This document shows positions 1-10,792 of a DNA stretch of 64,000 nt, piece after piece (the first letter of the stretch is position 1; every line of letters starts with the position of its first letter). This stretch comes from Datisca glomerata. Its lineage: Eukaryota > Streptophyta > Magnoliopsida > Cucurbitales > Datiscaceae. A model generated the notes under the pieces. That model was not told where the DNA came from, did not search any database, and was given only the letters and a program-made list of their open reading frames with translations. Location: assembly GCA_003255025.1 (NCBI GenBank), contig QANY01009002.1, positions 62,001 to 126,000 on the forward strand, in the 5' to 3' direction. The position numbers and the translations under genes were made by a program.

Positions 1-1
1 G

Positions 2-112
2 AGAAAAAAAGAGAAGAAGAGCAGGTTGGGTTCATGTGGGGAAGAGAATCAGAAACAAGAATCTTCTAGTGATGAATTAGATTCTGATATTGGTGAGGAA
101 GAAGCAACATGA
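2..112 (+). CDS. C-terminal end of an unidentified upstream gene (partial)
   Basis: One frame is open from the first bases to a TGA at 110-112 and gives 36 residues that are basic at first (KKEKKSRLG) and then strongly acidic and serine-rich (SSSDELDSDIGEEEAT). Such tails are common at the C-terminus of nuclear or nucleolar plant proteins, but no domain is visible and the family cannot be named. The following ~490 bases have no long ORF, are less AT-rich than the sequence beyond 600, and read like a 3' UTR. Because the window cuts the gene, this could also be a chance open frame; confidence is modest. Confidence 0.4.
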   Translation, partial: RKKEKKSRLGSCGEENQKQESSSDELDSDIGEEEAT

Positions 113-828
113 ACAAACTGAGATGCTGACATGACCGTGCAAGCTTTACTTCAAGCTTATGGCCGGCTCTAGAGATTTCGAAGAAGATAAAGTGACTCCA
201 CCAGAAGTAATTGGAAATTGAGGTTCCCTGTTCCATTAGTGCTTATTGAGTAAGGTGGTTATCGTTCTTTTTCAGTAGTGGGTTCTTTTGCTAGATTTCT
301 TCCCCTGCTAATGGACTGCCTTCTCTTATGTCAGCCTTGTATCATGAAATTATACGTAGAACAGAAAGATGATTTATTTTGGTGACTTAGTAATGCTCAT
401 TTACTCTGTAGACTGTAAACCTATGGATGTCATCCCTCGTTATACAGTTCCATCTTTCTGTTGGTCTTTTCTTGCTGAATTGTTTTTTACATCCATTTAC
501 AGAAAGTAAAAAGTTTCCCAAACTGACTGAAAAGTCGTTACCGATTCTGGGTTTTCTTTGCCTAGTTTAAGACAATTTTTTTGTAATTGGGAATACGGAG
601 ATTTGAATTTAAAAAATTGGGAGGAGAGAGACTTGAACTTGACTAATTGTATATTGACCGAATAATTGATTAAGTATTAAATGATCAGATGATGTGACAC
701 ATTTTTTATTCAATTATTTTTACACTGGTTAAAATTTTTTAAAATAATAACCCATAAATGAGTTGTCACATTTTTTTATTTATTTCTTCACTTAAAATTT
801 GATTAATTACTTTATGTCTAAAATAATT

Positions 829-881
829 CTTTACATTTAAAGCCTATTCTTGAAAGGAAAAATAAGAATAACATTGAGCTA
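829..881. repeat. ~50-bp direct repeat (partner at about 1747-1799)
   Basis: The segment around ATTTAAAGCCTATTCTT, ending in AAGAATAACATTGAG, recurs at about 1747-1799 with a few changes (ATTTAAAGCTTATTCTTTAA and AAGAATATCATTGGG). The copies lie in the same orientation about 920 bp apart. This may be two copies of a short element or the edges of an older duplication; no target duplication was found. Confidence 0.4.
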
Positions 882-2135
882 ATTATTCTTAAGTAATTGT
901 AACAAGTAGTCAATTTTTAAAAACTCGATTTAAAATATAACAGCTTTTTTTACTTTGGAATAATAGACAATTTTTAATGCTACGCTATCAATCATATGAT
1001 AAAAAATGAATGAACATTAATACCCTTGATTTTACAGAATTTTGGTTTGATTTTATTTCTAGTTTTTGAATAATTTTAATATCATATATTTAAAGAATTT
1101 AATGGTGCCCTAAAATTCAGCTAAGATGGTTTAATAGAATCATCATATCTCTTAATTATGGAAAGTCAATATTTTGTTAGTGAAACAGATTACAGCCGAT
1201 TTTTACTTCATTAGATCGTTATTTTCTATATGCTATTTTTCTAAAAAAAAATACTCAAGATATGTAGTCAATCACTGATATTGTATAGTTAATCATTGAT
1301 ATTATATAGTGAATAACTGGTATTGAGGTGTTTTAATGATTATCTTCCAAAAAATTAAATATTAAAAAAAATTGTTCTCCAGCATTAGTTGTCTCCCTAT
1401 TTTTAAGTAATGAATATATAATCAATCACTGATATTACATCTAGCCCAAAAATTTTAAAATAAAGAGGGAACTTTCAATTGGTTGACTTATATTCTTATC
1501 CTTACTCGGATCATTGTTTGAATTAATTGTACATATGTTTTAAATCTGTTGACTATATACTCTTATACTTATTGACTAATTTTAAATTACTCTTAATTTG
1601 AAACACTCTTTAAATAGATTAAAGACATTTTGGTCAATAATTATTGACAACTAAAGTAATTTTCTATTTATCTAAAACTCTAATAAACATTATATTTATC
1701 AAAACGCTACCTTTAAACTTGTCTAGATCAGTTAATTTCTCATTATTCTTTAAATTTAAAGCTTATTCTTTAAAGGAGAAGTAAGAATATCATTGGGGTT
1801 GTGCTTAGTTTACAAAAGTTTAAAGGGCTTTCTTCAAGAATGGATAATTCTTTTTAAACAAAATGGCTTTTGACATAGATAACCTCATTATAGAATTTAT
1901 AGGCAAAAATGATCCACCAATTTTTAAGTTATGAAATTTTAAGTTAGTAATGAACTTACTATTTTACTATTTTACTTTTGTAATCACCAATAATAACTTT
2001 CTATAACTTTTGTTCTTTCTTTCCTTATGTTTGTTTATGGTATTTTTCCATATTTTCTCACTTCTCTTAAATGATTTCCTTTAAAACACATTATATCCAA
2101 AAAATCATACTTTCATTTTCTTTGTGCGTCGCTTA

Positions 2136-2144
<9 letters not shown>

Positions 2145-2168
<24 letters not shown>
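2145..2168. repeat. TA dinucleotide microsatellite
   Basis: An uninterrupted alternating AT run follows a CT-rich stretch. It has the same type of sequence as the microsatellite in which the pararetrovirus sits further right, but nothing is inserted here. Confidence 0.9.
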
Positions 2169-2785
2169 CATGAGATCTTCATCTTTGTTTTATTTTTTAT
2201 GAAAAAAGAAAAATTGGAATGGGAGATTCCTACGCTCCTTGCTCGTTCAATTACATCTATCTCATCAAAATAAACATGTAGTTTACCTTATGTTAATAAA
2301 TTCTTTACTGACTGTTATGTTAGATTCTAATCTATCATATTTTCCATCATTCTCCTATCTTTATTAGACGTTGGCTAAAAGATTCACACCATTTTTAGTT
2401 TTAGTGAAAATTAGGGGATTTGGCTACTTTAAGTTTCAAATTTTATATTATGTCTTTTAATTTTATGTTTTGCACATATGACCTGATTGTCTTTTTAGTT
2501 TGTTAATTAATTATGATTTTATTTGGTCATTTACGTTTTACCCTTTTATGAAATTAACTGTATGTTTTTTAGGTTTTATTATTTTTATTCATTTGAAGGT
2601 TGGCATTGCTCCATGCCTCTCTTCTTCATTGTTTCCAGCAAATTTTGCCCAACCATGAGTTTTCTCCAATTTATCATCCCTCAAACGTTGCCTTCCTCAT
2701 AGCTTCCTCCACCAAAACACTCACTTCTCTCCCTCAAAAACGAGCACCAATAACCCCTAAAACCCCTTATATATGAGGAGGGGTT

Positions 2786-2880
2786 TCATCGGCTTCAAGA
2801 AAAATATACTTGACTTCATCGGCTTCAACTTCTAATTTCTAAGAAAAATGATCTATCTCGACTTCATCGGCTTCAACTTC
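2786..2880. repeat. Short irregular tandem repeat (CATCGGCTTCAA units)
   Basis: The phrase TTCATCGGCTTCAA occurs three times (about 2785, 2815, 2863); the last two share the longer GACTTCATCGGCTTCAACTT. A CT-rich stretch of unknown nature surrounds it (2590-3060), with no ORF of useful length. Confidence 0.6.
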
Positions 2881-2997
2881 TTCTAACTCATCAAAAATCA
2901 CCCTCCAATCGTCTTCGTATCTCTCACCGACATTAAATCTCATCAATTTCATGACCTCCATGAACTTCACTGCCATCGAGTTCCGTAGGATCATCGA

Positions 2998-3045
2998 GAC
3001 CAGATCTGGTCATGGCTTCCCTAACCGTCACGACCAGATCTGGTC
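2998..3045. repeat. Twice-repeated perfect 14-bp palindrome
   Basis: GACCAGATCTGGTC, its own reverse complement, occurs at 2998-3011 and 3032-3045. The setting is a moderately GC-rich patch just before a TA-rich run (3060-3240). It could be a protein site or part of a terminal repeat; no element boundary was found. Confidence 0.6.
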
Positions 3046-3884
3046 CCAGCTTTCTTCATCGCAATGGTATATAAAAATATGCTTGATGGTATATAAAATA
3101 TACTACATATGCACTATGATATGCTAACAATATATAGAAATATATCGTAAATATTCTACAATATACTGATGGTAAGTAAAAAATATACTAGTATATTATT
3201 ATATATCATAGAGTATATATCTATAAACTACGTAACATTGTGCGTGAGGGTCCCATTATTGAGGGAAATTTCGAATATTTACTATGTTTTTTAGGTTTTA
3301 AGGATGAGCCATTATAAATTCCCGCCATTTGTGTAACTTACAACGTTTTAGGCCATTTTTCCTTATTTTCCTATAGTGACTTATTTTCCTAATGAGTCTC
3401 AATTTTACAGTCAATCATCTTTATAGATGAGCATAAAAAATAAATTGAAACGACCTCCTACTAAATAAGTAATTTATTAACAATAAATAAATAATATATT
3501 TACATATTCAAGATTGCGGAAAATAACTTATAAACTAAATCAATAACATAAAATGATTTCCAATGATTTATGCAAGTTTATTGTCGATTGATAACATTTT
3601 TTGAAGCATGTTGAATAACTTTGAGAAAATACCATAAACAAACATAAAAAAAAGTGATAGAAAGTTACTCTTGTTTGTTAGAAAACAAGTGAAAAGGATA
3701 AAATAGCAAGTCCATAACTAACTTAAACTTCTTAAACTTAAAAATGATCATTTTTACATGTATACGTATGAATGATCATTATTTAATATAAGTTACTAAA
3801 AAGGGCGTATACTACGATTTTCATTAAAAAAAAGTACACGAATAACCCGGAGCAAACATGAATAAAAAAATAGTCACTAAACTC

Positions 3885-4040
3885 CCAAGCTCGCGTTCTC
3901 CATACCACTCTCCCAGCCCGAGCTCGAGCTCTTCCCTCCCCTCTCCAACTTCCCACCTCCGAGCCCACCCCCAGTCCCCATTCCGCTCCCTCACACCCCT
4001 CCCCACCCAGCCCCCCTCTCGACCCAACCTACTCCCCTCA
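3885..4040. other. Pyrimidine-rich, C-rich tract
   Basis: About 150 bases are dominated by C and T (runs such as CCCCTCCCCACCC) with an embedded GAGCTCGAGCTC palindrome, in strong contrast with the AT-rich flanks. Open frames on both strands are products of the biased composition and are not taken as genes. Confidence 0.6.
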
Positions 4041-4135
4041 CACAGGTCATCAATTTGGCCCTTATCTTTCCCTATTTACCCTATTTTCTCCAACAATATA
4101 AACTAATTAATTGATTACTTATTATTTTAGTTGAT

Positions 4136-4141
4136 TAAATT
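4136..4141. repeat. Target site duplication of Copia-1, left copy
   Basis: TAAATT directly precedes the outer LTR end and is matched by TAAATT at 25236-25241 just past the other LTR. Copia duplications are usually 5 bp, so one base may be coincidence in this AT-rich DNA. Confidence 0.6.
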
Positions 4142-4614
4142 GTTATAAATTGAGGCGCGTAGCCGAGATGGTTTATTTAAAAAATCTATTGATTAAAAAA
4201 ACAATCGCCTCTCCACAAGTTCCAAAAAAATATTGTTTAAGAAAAACACTTTTTCTCATCGGATCTATTATATATCTATACATTAAATCTAAGATATACA
4301 AATATATGAATTATACATCTTATAGTCTATCAAGCTTCATTGCCGAACAACGAACTGGAGATTTCATGAACAACGAACTGTGAGATCCACATCAAAATTT
4401 TTTGAATCAATCTTCAAACACACTAAGATGTGTGTGGGCACATAGAGTATATCAAAGACACTTTTATGTCTTTAAATATACTCAACACGTGAGATCTGGA
4501 GATTTTTTTAAAAGGATCATTGTCAGACAAAACTCTGAGAAAAAAAATTAAGAAAACTCACAGAGTTTTTTTATTAACCTTTAATCACATAGTTGCATAC
4601 ACTGAGACCAATAG

Positions 4615-4655
<41 letters not shown>
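4142..4655 (-). repeat. Copia-1 3' LTR, distal part
   Basis: This aligns with 24124-24610 of the other LTR: shared phrases include TATATATCTATACATTAAAT, CTAAGATGTGTGTG, ACTCACAGAGTTTTTTTATT and TTTAATCAC. Similarity ends in the TA run at about 4619-4655, where pararetroviral sequence starts. Open frames inside are not genes. Confidence 0.85.
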
Positions 4656-4657
<2 letters not shown>

Positions 4658-4733
4658 TGACAAGCGTAATAGGTTCAAATAAAAATATAATATGGACCAA
4701 AAAAGAATCATACTTGCTGAATGAAAGGCATTC

Positions 4734-5335
4734 ATGCAAGATTTTAGAGTTGACATATTTTTCCTTGATTATATCGAGGATATTTACGAGAAAAATATCA
4801 AAATAATTTTAAAATATAAACGGGTCAAGGAAGACTCCGATATAGTATCTACCAGTCATCCTCCTTTTGAGAAAATTTTGATTAATCATAAAAATTCTCT
4901 AATCATTACTTCTCCTTTTAAGATTGTAAAGGAAGGAGAATCAAATACAAAAGAAGTTGAACTACTCAATTACACCAATCAAAGTCTAATTACAATAGGT
5001 AAACAATTAGACAAAATTGAGAATAAGGTTGATGATCTTCATAAACCTAAAACTAATGAAGCTCTGAAAGAAAAACCCTTAATAAATTTCGCAGATAAAA
5101 CTGCTTTGAATATCGTTCCCATTAATAAACAGATTGATAAGATGCTTCAAGAATTGAAAAATAAATCTGTAGAATCATCTTCTTCTATTAATGTTATTAA
5201 CCAAAATAGTAGTTCTGAGTCAGATAGCCATGGGGCAAAATCCTCCTATGAATCATCGAAAGTCCACGAATCTTCAAAAATTAACAATATTGAAGATACG
5301 TTTAAAATTTTAGAAATAATAAATTTGAAAGAAAA
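4734..5335 (+). pseudogene. Pararetroviral second-ORF region upstream of the coat protein, left copy
   Basis: About 200 residues stay open, rich in K, E, S and N, with a heptad-like stretch (about residues 70-100) and an acidic Ser-rich part (SSSESDS) near 5205. The reading frame shifts at about 5335, after which the coat-protein frame continues. The minus copy at 14947-15441 and the fragment at 10789-11022 encode the same region. Upstream parts (movement protein, leader) are missing: the copy starts at about 4656, straight after the TA run. The role is inferred from position; plant pararetroviruses often have a virion-associated or coat-protein acidic arm here. Confidence 0.6.
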
Positions 5336-6560
5336 TGGCATAAAAAACCTATGCCACCAGATATACAAATTACTGAATCTTCTTTCATTAATCAATTTTC
5401 TGTATCTGCAGAGAAATTGTGCGAATAGAATATTGATGGACTTTCTGAGTAGGGAGTTCTCAATAAATTGTAACATATGGCAATGGTAGCCAACAGCTAC
5501 ATCACCACTCACAATTTATCTCATATTGAGGTAATCAAACTCTTAGTCACAAGATTTACAGGAATGTTTCATTCCTGGTGAAAAAAAATATCTCACAGAA
5601 GAATCTAAAAATTCTATCACTCCAGCAGTTAAGATTGATGCTGAATGAACCCCAATTATTGGTGAAGATAAAAAAAAATAATGCTTGATGCCATCAATGC
5701 ACTTCTCTACACAATAATTGAACATTTCATTGGAACACTAAGTAATATCACTATGCGTATTCATGATCAATTAACCAATCTTAGTTGCCCAACCCTAAGT
5801 GATTTTGGCTGGTACAAAAATATATTTTTGTTTAGGGTAATGACAAGGGATGGTAGCAATCAACCATTTTGGAAAAAAAATCATTAATAGATTACTCAAT
5901 CTATTCGCACACCAAATTTGAACAATTCATAGAATTGACCAAGGAAATATAGACTATTATAGTCTTGGAGAACTACAAAAATGACCCATTTCCTAGCTTA
6001 AGTCGCAAAAATGTTCAGAAAATTTTTATATTGCAAAAATGGCCGAAAAATGGTAAATAATATTTCGCTAAACAAATTATTTCGCTAGGGTCATATTTCG
6101 ACTATTTTTGTAATTCCACCCCTGAAACCTGACTTTTCCTGCTATTTTTCCTAATATTCTTACCTGTGCTACAATAATTACTACTATACAAAAAAATGCT
6201 TGAAAATATGTATTGATATGAAAATCAATAAACAAATCAAAAATAAAATAAAGCTGTCAAATATGAATTAGGCAATTTTTGTGAGCATTATGGTTTACTC
6301 GCTATTACTCATTCCCAAAGAAATAAGAAAAAGTCTAATTTAAACCCTATGATGAGCTATAGGAAAATTTACCACAAAGATAAAAGTTTTGATCAATACT
6401 TTTCTAAAAATAAAAATTTTGATAAACATTTCTCCAAGAATAAAAAGACAGGAATATCTGGAAAGACTTAAGAAAGTAATCCAGAAAAAAAAATTCTAAG
6501 TCTAATAATAGTAATACTGCACGTCTTTCACAAACCTTAAAAAATTTCAATAAGGTTAAG
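5336..6560 (+). pseudogene. Pararetroviral coat protein region, left copy, zinc knuckle deleted
   Basis: The frame opened by KKPMPPDIQI matches 14934-14731 of the minus copy and continues with stops through about 6460. A 195-bp insertion (5967-6161) interrupts it. After the Lys-rich run around 6370-6450 the sequence jumps directly to the segment AGACAGGAATATCT, while the minus copy has 350-700 bp there with the CCHC zinc knuckle. The left copy has therefore lost its nucleic-acid-binding knuckle. Confidence 0.6.
5967..6161. mobile_element. ~195-bp insertion unique to the left viral copy
   Basis: The minus copy reads TATAGTCTTACCTATGAT across this point; the left copy has 195 extra bases between TATAGTCTT and TCTTACCTG, so TCTT is duplicated. 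The insert carries phrases such as CTACAAAAATGACC and GACTATTTTTGTAATTCC near its two ends. Size and duplication suggest a short nonautonomous element; its family is unknown. Confidence 0.5.
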
Positions 6561-7270
6561 AGAAAAGAAAAGGAAGTTACCCTACATGAACTTCAAAAGA
6601 AAAGTAAAAGTATTAAAATTGAAATAAGAGAATCAAGAGATTCTAATACAGAAATAACCAAAGAGTTAAATCTTTTGAAATTAGAAAATTTAATTAATAA
6701 ATAAGAATCTAGTGAATCTAGTGAATTACTAATTTCTGATAATGAGGTTGAAGAACCTATTATCGACAATAAGGGAAATGATAACCTTATCCAAATTCTC
6801 AATCATGTCAAAATTAAAAAAATGGCACATAATGATCAAAATAACAATTCAAGATTTTGATTTCATAATAATGGTTCTTGTTGATTCATGAGCAGATTTG
6901 AATTGTATGCAGGAAAAACTCGTTCCTACCAAGTACTTCAAGAAGATGAAAGAATCTTTGTCTTCTGCCAATGGTACTCAGATGCATATTAATTATGTAA
7001 TCCTCAACATTCATATTTGCCAAGATAATGTATGTTTCAAAAAAGTCATTCGTCTTGGTAAAAAATATGATGAATAAAATAATTTTGGGTTTACCATTCA
7101 TTTCTTTGTTATATCCTTTTACTACAAAGCATGATAAGATAATTACTTATCTCATAGATGAACATATTAAATTCAAATTTCTTTCTTTTTCTCACAATGA
7201 GAAATTGAATACCTTAAGACAAAAATGTGTTTTCAAATTCATAAATTCAATTTCTTGTAAAGAAAGATAA
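6561..7270 (+). pseudogene. Pararetroviral aspartic protease region, left copy
   Basis: Around 6850-7110 the translation matches a retroviral-type aspartic protease. The active-site triplet reads D-S-stop-A-D (GGA to TGA at about 6889) where the minus copy keeps DSGAD. Upstream, 6560-6790 encodes a Lys/Glu-rich linker. The region around 7110-7270 leads into the reverse transcriptase. Confidence 0.6.
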
Positions 7271-7990
7271 TTGTGTTTTTTACAAGGAGAAATAAAATTT
7301 AGAAGAATTGAAGAACAAACTCAGAATTCTGCTCTTCAAAATCAAATCTTTAAACGAGGAGTTCCTCGTTTAATAATTGATTATAAGCACATTAACGATG
7401 TTTTGGATTGGATAAAATATTCAATATCAAACAAAAGAGATTTAGTCAACAGATTTAGAAATGCCGATGTATCCTCTAAATTTGCATAAAATCTTGATTT
7501 TGGCAAATCTAGATAATTACGATTGAGAAATTCAAGATTATATTTGATCATTATAAATGAAAAATAATGTCATTTGATCTTAGATTTGCTCCAAGTAAGT
7601 TTCAAAAAATAATGATTAAACTATTTAATCAATTTGTTGATTTCTCGTTTGTCTGCATTAATAACATTCTTATTAAACAATACTGGTGGAGTTTTAGATT
7701 GTTTACAACTGTGAATATGTTAAATAATACTGGAACTATTTTAAATTATTTGTCAGAATAATTAAACAAAATAGTTTAGTTATCTTTGTAAATAGAACCA
7801 AATTGTTTCAATCTAAGGAAAGATTTCCAGGGCTTGAAATTTATTATTTCATTAATCAAATCATACAATTTGCTTTGATTCAAAGATGTCTTTTAAAAAT
7901 TAACTGCAAATTTGCAAAATTTGTTTTGGATGGAAAAATATTACTTCCAAACAAATTCTAGCCAGGTAGTAGCCTATTCTTAGTACTTTT
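7271..7990 (+). pseudogene. Pararetroviral reverse transcriptase, left copy, catalytic site lost
   Basis: RT motifs appear in order: a conserved I-D-Y-K block near 7370-7390, then after stops a segment matching the minus copy. The catalytic Y-x-D-D box is CINN at 7654-7665, so both catalytic aspartates are Asn. Downstream there is only ~300 bp before the next ORF; the connection and RNase H domains expected of a caulimovirid polymerase (several hundred residues) are not visible. The minus copy shows the same two defects. Confidence 0.65.
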
Positions 7991-8075
7991 AATTTTAATG
8001 TTTAATTTATTAACAATCCAATTCCTGACCTTATTTCTTATAAATTTTTGTAGGGAATCATTCTAAGATTCTATA

Positions 8076-9025
8076 ATGGAGGAATTTGAGAATTATGGCC
8101 TACTAGAATGCGAAAAGGTAGAACTAAGAATACACAATTAGAATTCTTTTAAAATCAAGAAGCTTATTGGCAGGGCAGGGACTTTTTGTTCAAAATCTCC
8201 ATTCTTTAATTATGCTCATAATGGATTTGAATATTCAAGAAATGACTGGATTGATGAATTTGATAAAATTTTAGAAGATGTTGGGTTGAAGCATGACAAT
8301 GCAGCATTAATTCAATTGTACGAAAATGGTGGAAAATATGTTTTCGTAAAGATAATGAAATCTGTTTATGATAACAGAGAAATTACAACTGTTAACCTTT
8401 TGGGACAAACAATATTTAAAATTAAAATAAATCAATCAAATAATTTTTTATACTGGAATGAACCTTCTTCGTCATGCCTGATGGATTTAAAAAAGGTCAT
8501 AGGCATGCAATAAAGTCCTTAACTAAAAGAATCAGTATCACTTTCAGAAAATATGTGAAAATGATGAATGGTTCAATAATAGAAGAGTCTTTGACTCAAC
8601 AATTGGCCCAAATAAATAAAGAGTCTTCTATTCCTAACAAAGTCCAATCAACAATACTTGGGTCCGACAAACTCAATCATCAATCAACAATGGTCAACCA
8701 ATTTGACATATTCTTAATATCCTTTGATACTCAATCAATTTCAAAATACAAGAAATCATCATTTGATTTTCAAAAAATGGTCAGTGAAAATCTCTTTCAC
8801 ATCGAGCATCCATTTGCTCATTTGAAGGATCTTGCTCAAATATTTAAAGCTCATTTCATTCCTAAATTCCACTATGTATATGGACATAATAACAAAAACC
8901 TCAGTTTCTGCAAAGACATTCTCTTAGAAAAAGAATCTATAAAAATTAGCCCAATCAGAAATTTTGAGAAAAAAATCATTTACCATTCTTTCTTTATCCT
9001 CAGAATCATAACTACGGAGGATTAA
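8076..9025 (+). pseudogene. AlkB-like (2OG/Fe(II) dioxygenase) ORF of the pararetrovirus, left copy
   Basis: The ATG at 8076 matches the start at 12014 in the minus copy. The translation follows viral AlkB domains: a GRA block near 8170, a W-I-D-E block near 8250, ALIQLY near 8308, then (after a 1-bp loss and a 1-bp gain) RKDNE where HKDNE is expected, TVNLLG near 8395, and finally MPDGFKKGHRHA with KRISITFR near 8475-8550. The last parts hold the distal iron-binding His and the R-x5-R pair of the family. First His to Arg, one in-frame stop and frameshifts make it dead. About 150 further residues to 9025 have no recognised domain. AlkB enzymes remove methyl groups from nucleic acids; viral forms are known from flexiviruses and some potyvirids. 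Confidence 0.7.
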
Positions 9026-9780
9026 AAAATTCATCCTTCAAATTCCAAAATAATTTTAAATAAAAAATAATATAATTATTTTGACTATATTGATGTATGA
9101 CACATGATTTTTTTTGCATCACTCTCAGTTTTAGTTTTTAAATTCTGATAACACTTTCAAAATTGATTTTCCAAATTGGTTCCTGAAATGCTGATATATT
9201 CATGGTCTTACCTTAGAACTTTTTTTAATTAATTTATAATAATATTTTAATTTATTTTTAAAGGTTTATAAACCCTCACCAATTGAAATCTCATTTCCCC
9301 AAATACTCTATTTTCAATAAAATATAAAATATCTTAGATTTTGAAATGGTAATACTCGATTGAAAATGAAATCCTTATCAGAGAGTGTTATGTGTGGGAT
9401 AAGTTGAATACCCATAAAATAATTGCATCCATCAATTATGAATTTACAAGTGTCCATCCCATTATGAAACTAACAAATCTTTTTATCCAAGATCTATAAA
9501 AAATTAATGAGCTCATTCACCCAGATCTGCAAATCAAACCATCTCGTCCAAATCTATCCAAATCTGAATCTATATCCAAATCAGAACCCTCTTCAAAGGG
9601 TAAATCAAAAGCCACGAAGAAAAAAACCAAATTGGAGAAAAAATTAATAAAAAAATGCTTCTCTTTTTAGAAGACAATAATAAGTCTGAATTATCTACAG
9701 AGTCAAGTCATCAAATTAAACCAAAAAGATCAATCATCCAGAAATGTTACTCCTCATTAATTGAAGGACCCATTCAATAA
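9026..9780 (+). pseudogene. Possible C-terminal continuation of the AlkB-like ORF, then viral intergenic DNA
   Basis: After a gap with stops, one frame from about 9349 to 9778 is open except for one stop and encodes a Lys/Ser-rich basic stretch (SKATKKKTKLEKKLIKK around 9610-9655). It could be the C-terminal domain of the same product or a further ORF; the minus copy does not contain this part, so there is no comparison. Confidence 0.35.
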
Positions 9781-9984
9781 TATTGATCTCAATGGTAAAT
9801 GAACAAAAGAATTTGTCCTTGGCAAAATGCTAACATTTGAATAAATCAAAATCAAATAATTTTGAAGATGTATTATGGCGACACTAGGGCACAAACAAAT
9901 GTCATAAGAGTCTTCAAAGACAAGCAAGAGTCATAATTGCTTCTCCAAACAATAATTGTGATCAACAATCAAGCCACAAAAGTC

Positions 9985-10159
9985 CAAGATAACAATTATC
10001 AAGGATCAACGACAATACCCCCACCATAGTAAAGCAACAATCACGCACAAGAATTCAAGGTAACAATTATCAAGAAAATTCAACATGCAACAAACAGTCA
10101 CAATAACTTTCAACAATAGCAATCATGACATACATGAAGACCAAGATAACAATTATCAA
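9985..10159. repeat. Three copies of an 18-bp palindromic motif in the viral intergenic region
   Basis: CAAGATAACAATTATCAA occurs at 9985-10002, 10056-10073 (one change) and 10142-10159. The core GATAA-CAA-TTATC is a small inverted repeat. The motifs lie 180-350 bp upstream of the TATA box, at a place suited to enhancer elements. Confidence 0.6.
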
Positions 10160-10336
10160 ATAATCTTTATAATTTATCATTTTCTGTAATAATTGTACTA
10201 GTTGTTGAAAAATTAGGCAACTATTTATGCTTTATACTATTCTTAGTCAAAGTAGAAATGTAAAATGTTTTTATTTTTGTAGAATATAATAGTTTAGATA
10301 AGTGATGAGTTCTCGGGGAACTCCACTTTCCTTGGC

Positions 10337-10344
10337 TATAAATA
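10337..10344 (+). promoter_or_regulatory. TATA box of the putative pregenomic RNA promoter
   Basis: TATAAATA in the context GGCTATAAATAGG is followed about 30 bp later by a CT-rich start region and a leader of about 270 bp reaching the primer-binding site. This is the usual order in plant pararetroviruses. The minus copy lacks this portion, so only one promoter is present. Confidence 0.6.
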
Positions 10345-10641
10345 GGTAGCTCTCTTTCATTTATTCGGGAGAACTCATTTTCAACTCTTAACTATTTGAG
10401 AGCAAAACTGGTTTTTGAGAACAAAACTTTATTCCTCCCTCTTCTATAAATCTTTCTTCTTCTTTTTCTTCAACGTTAAATAGTGAGCGAGAACACTATT
10501 TAATTGTTGGCAATAAGCTTTACTTGTTATGTAAGTCCTTAATCTTACACCTTAATACAATTTTTACTATTTTCTTGTGTTAATTATTGCATCCTAATAC
10601 CCAAACTTTAATTTCTTTAAATTCTACTTGATTTCACACTT

Positions 10642-10656
10642 TTGTTATCGAAGTCA
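10642..10656 (+). other. Decayed tRNA-Met primer-binding site, left copy
   Basis: TTGTTATCGAAGTCA aligns with the better preserved TTGGTATCAAAGCCA of the minus copy (17258-17272); both are followed by the shared AAACCTGGTGG. The site complements the 3' end of initiator tRNA-Met and primes reverse transcription. Confidence 0.6.
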
Positions 10657-10720
10657 AACCTGGTGGGGGTGTTTACTGTTTACTTAACTATCTGCATAAT
10701 TAATCTGTTCACCGCTAGTT

Positions 10721-10792
10721 ATGGCTGGTTATTGTTTTTACATTAAAGGATTTGATGAGAAGAATATCCCAACAAAAGCAAGACCAATTTAG
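10721..10792 (+). pseudogene. Short leader ORF ending at the inversion junction
   Basis: An ATG just after the primer site opens a 23-residue frame (starts MAGYCFYIKGF) ending in TAG at 10790-10792. The minus copy has the ATGGCT start but diverges after a few codons. The left copy switches to inverted sequence at about 10785-10790, so the frame may be cut there. Confidence 0.35.

Larger units (their letters stand above)
113..2590. other. Probable 3' UTR (to ~600) then AT-rich spacer without genes
   Basis: No frame of useful length and no recognisable element domain were seen. A short phrase close to AATCACTGATATT recurs at about 1268, 1290 and 1421. A TA microsatellite lies at 2145-2168. Confidence 0.5.

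Noticed and set aside
3783..4106. Overlapping ORFs on both strands in the C-rich tract
   Set aside because: They arise from biased composition without stops; no domain and no codon pattern.
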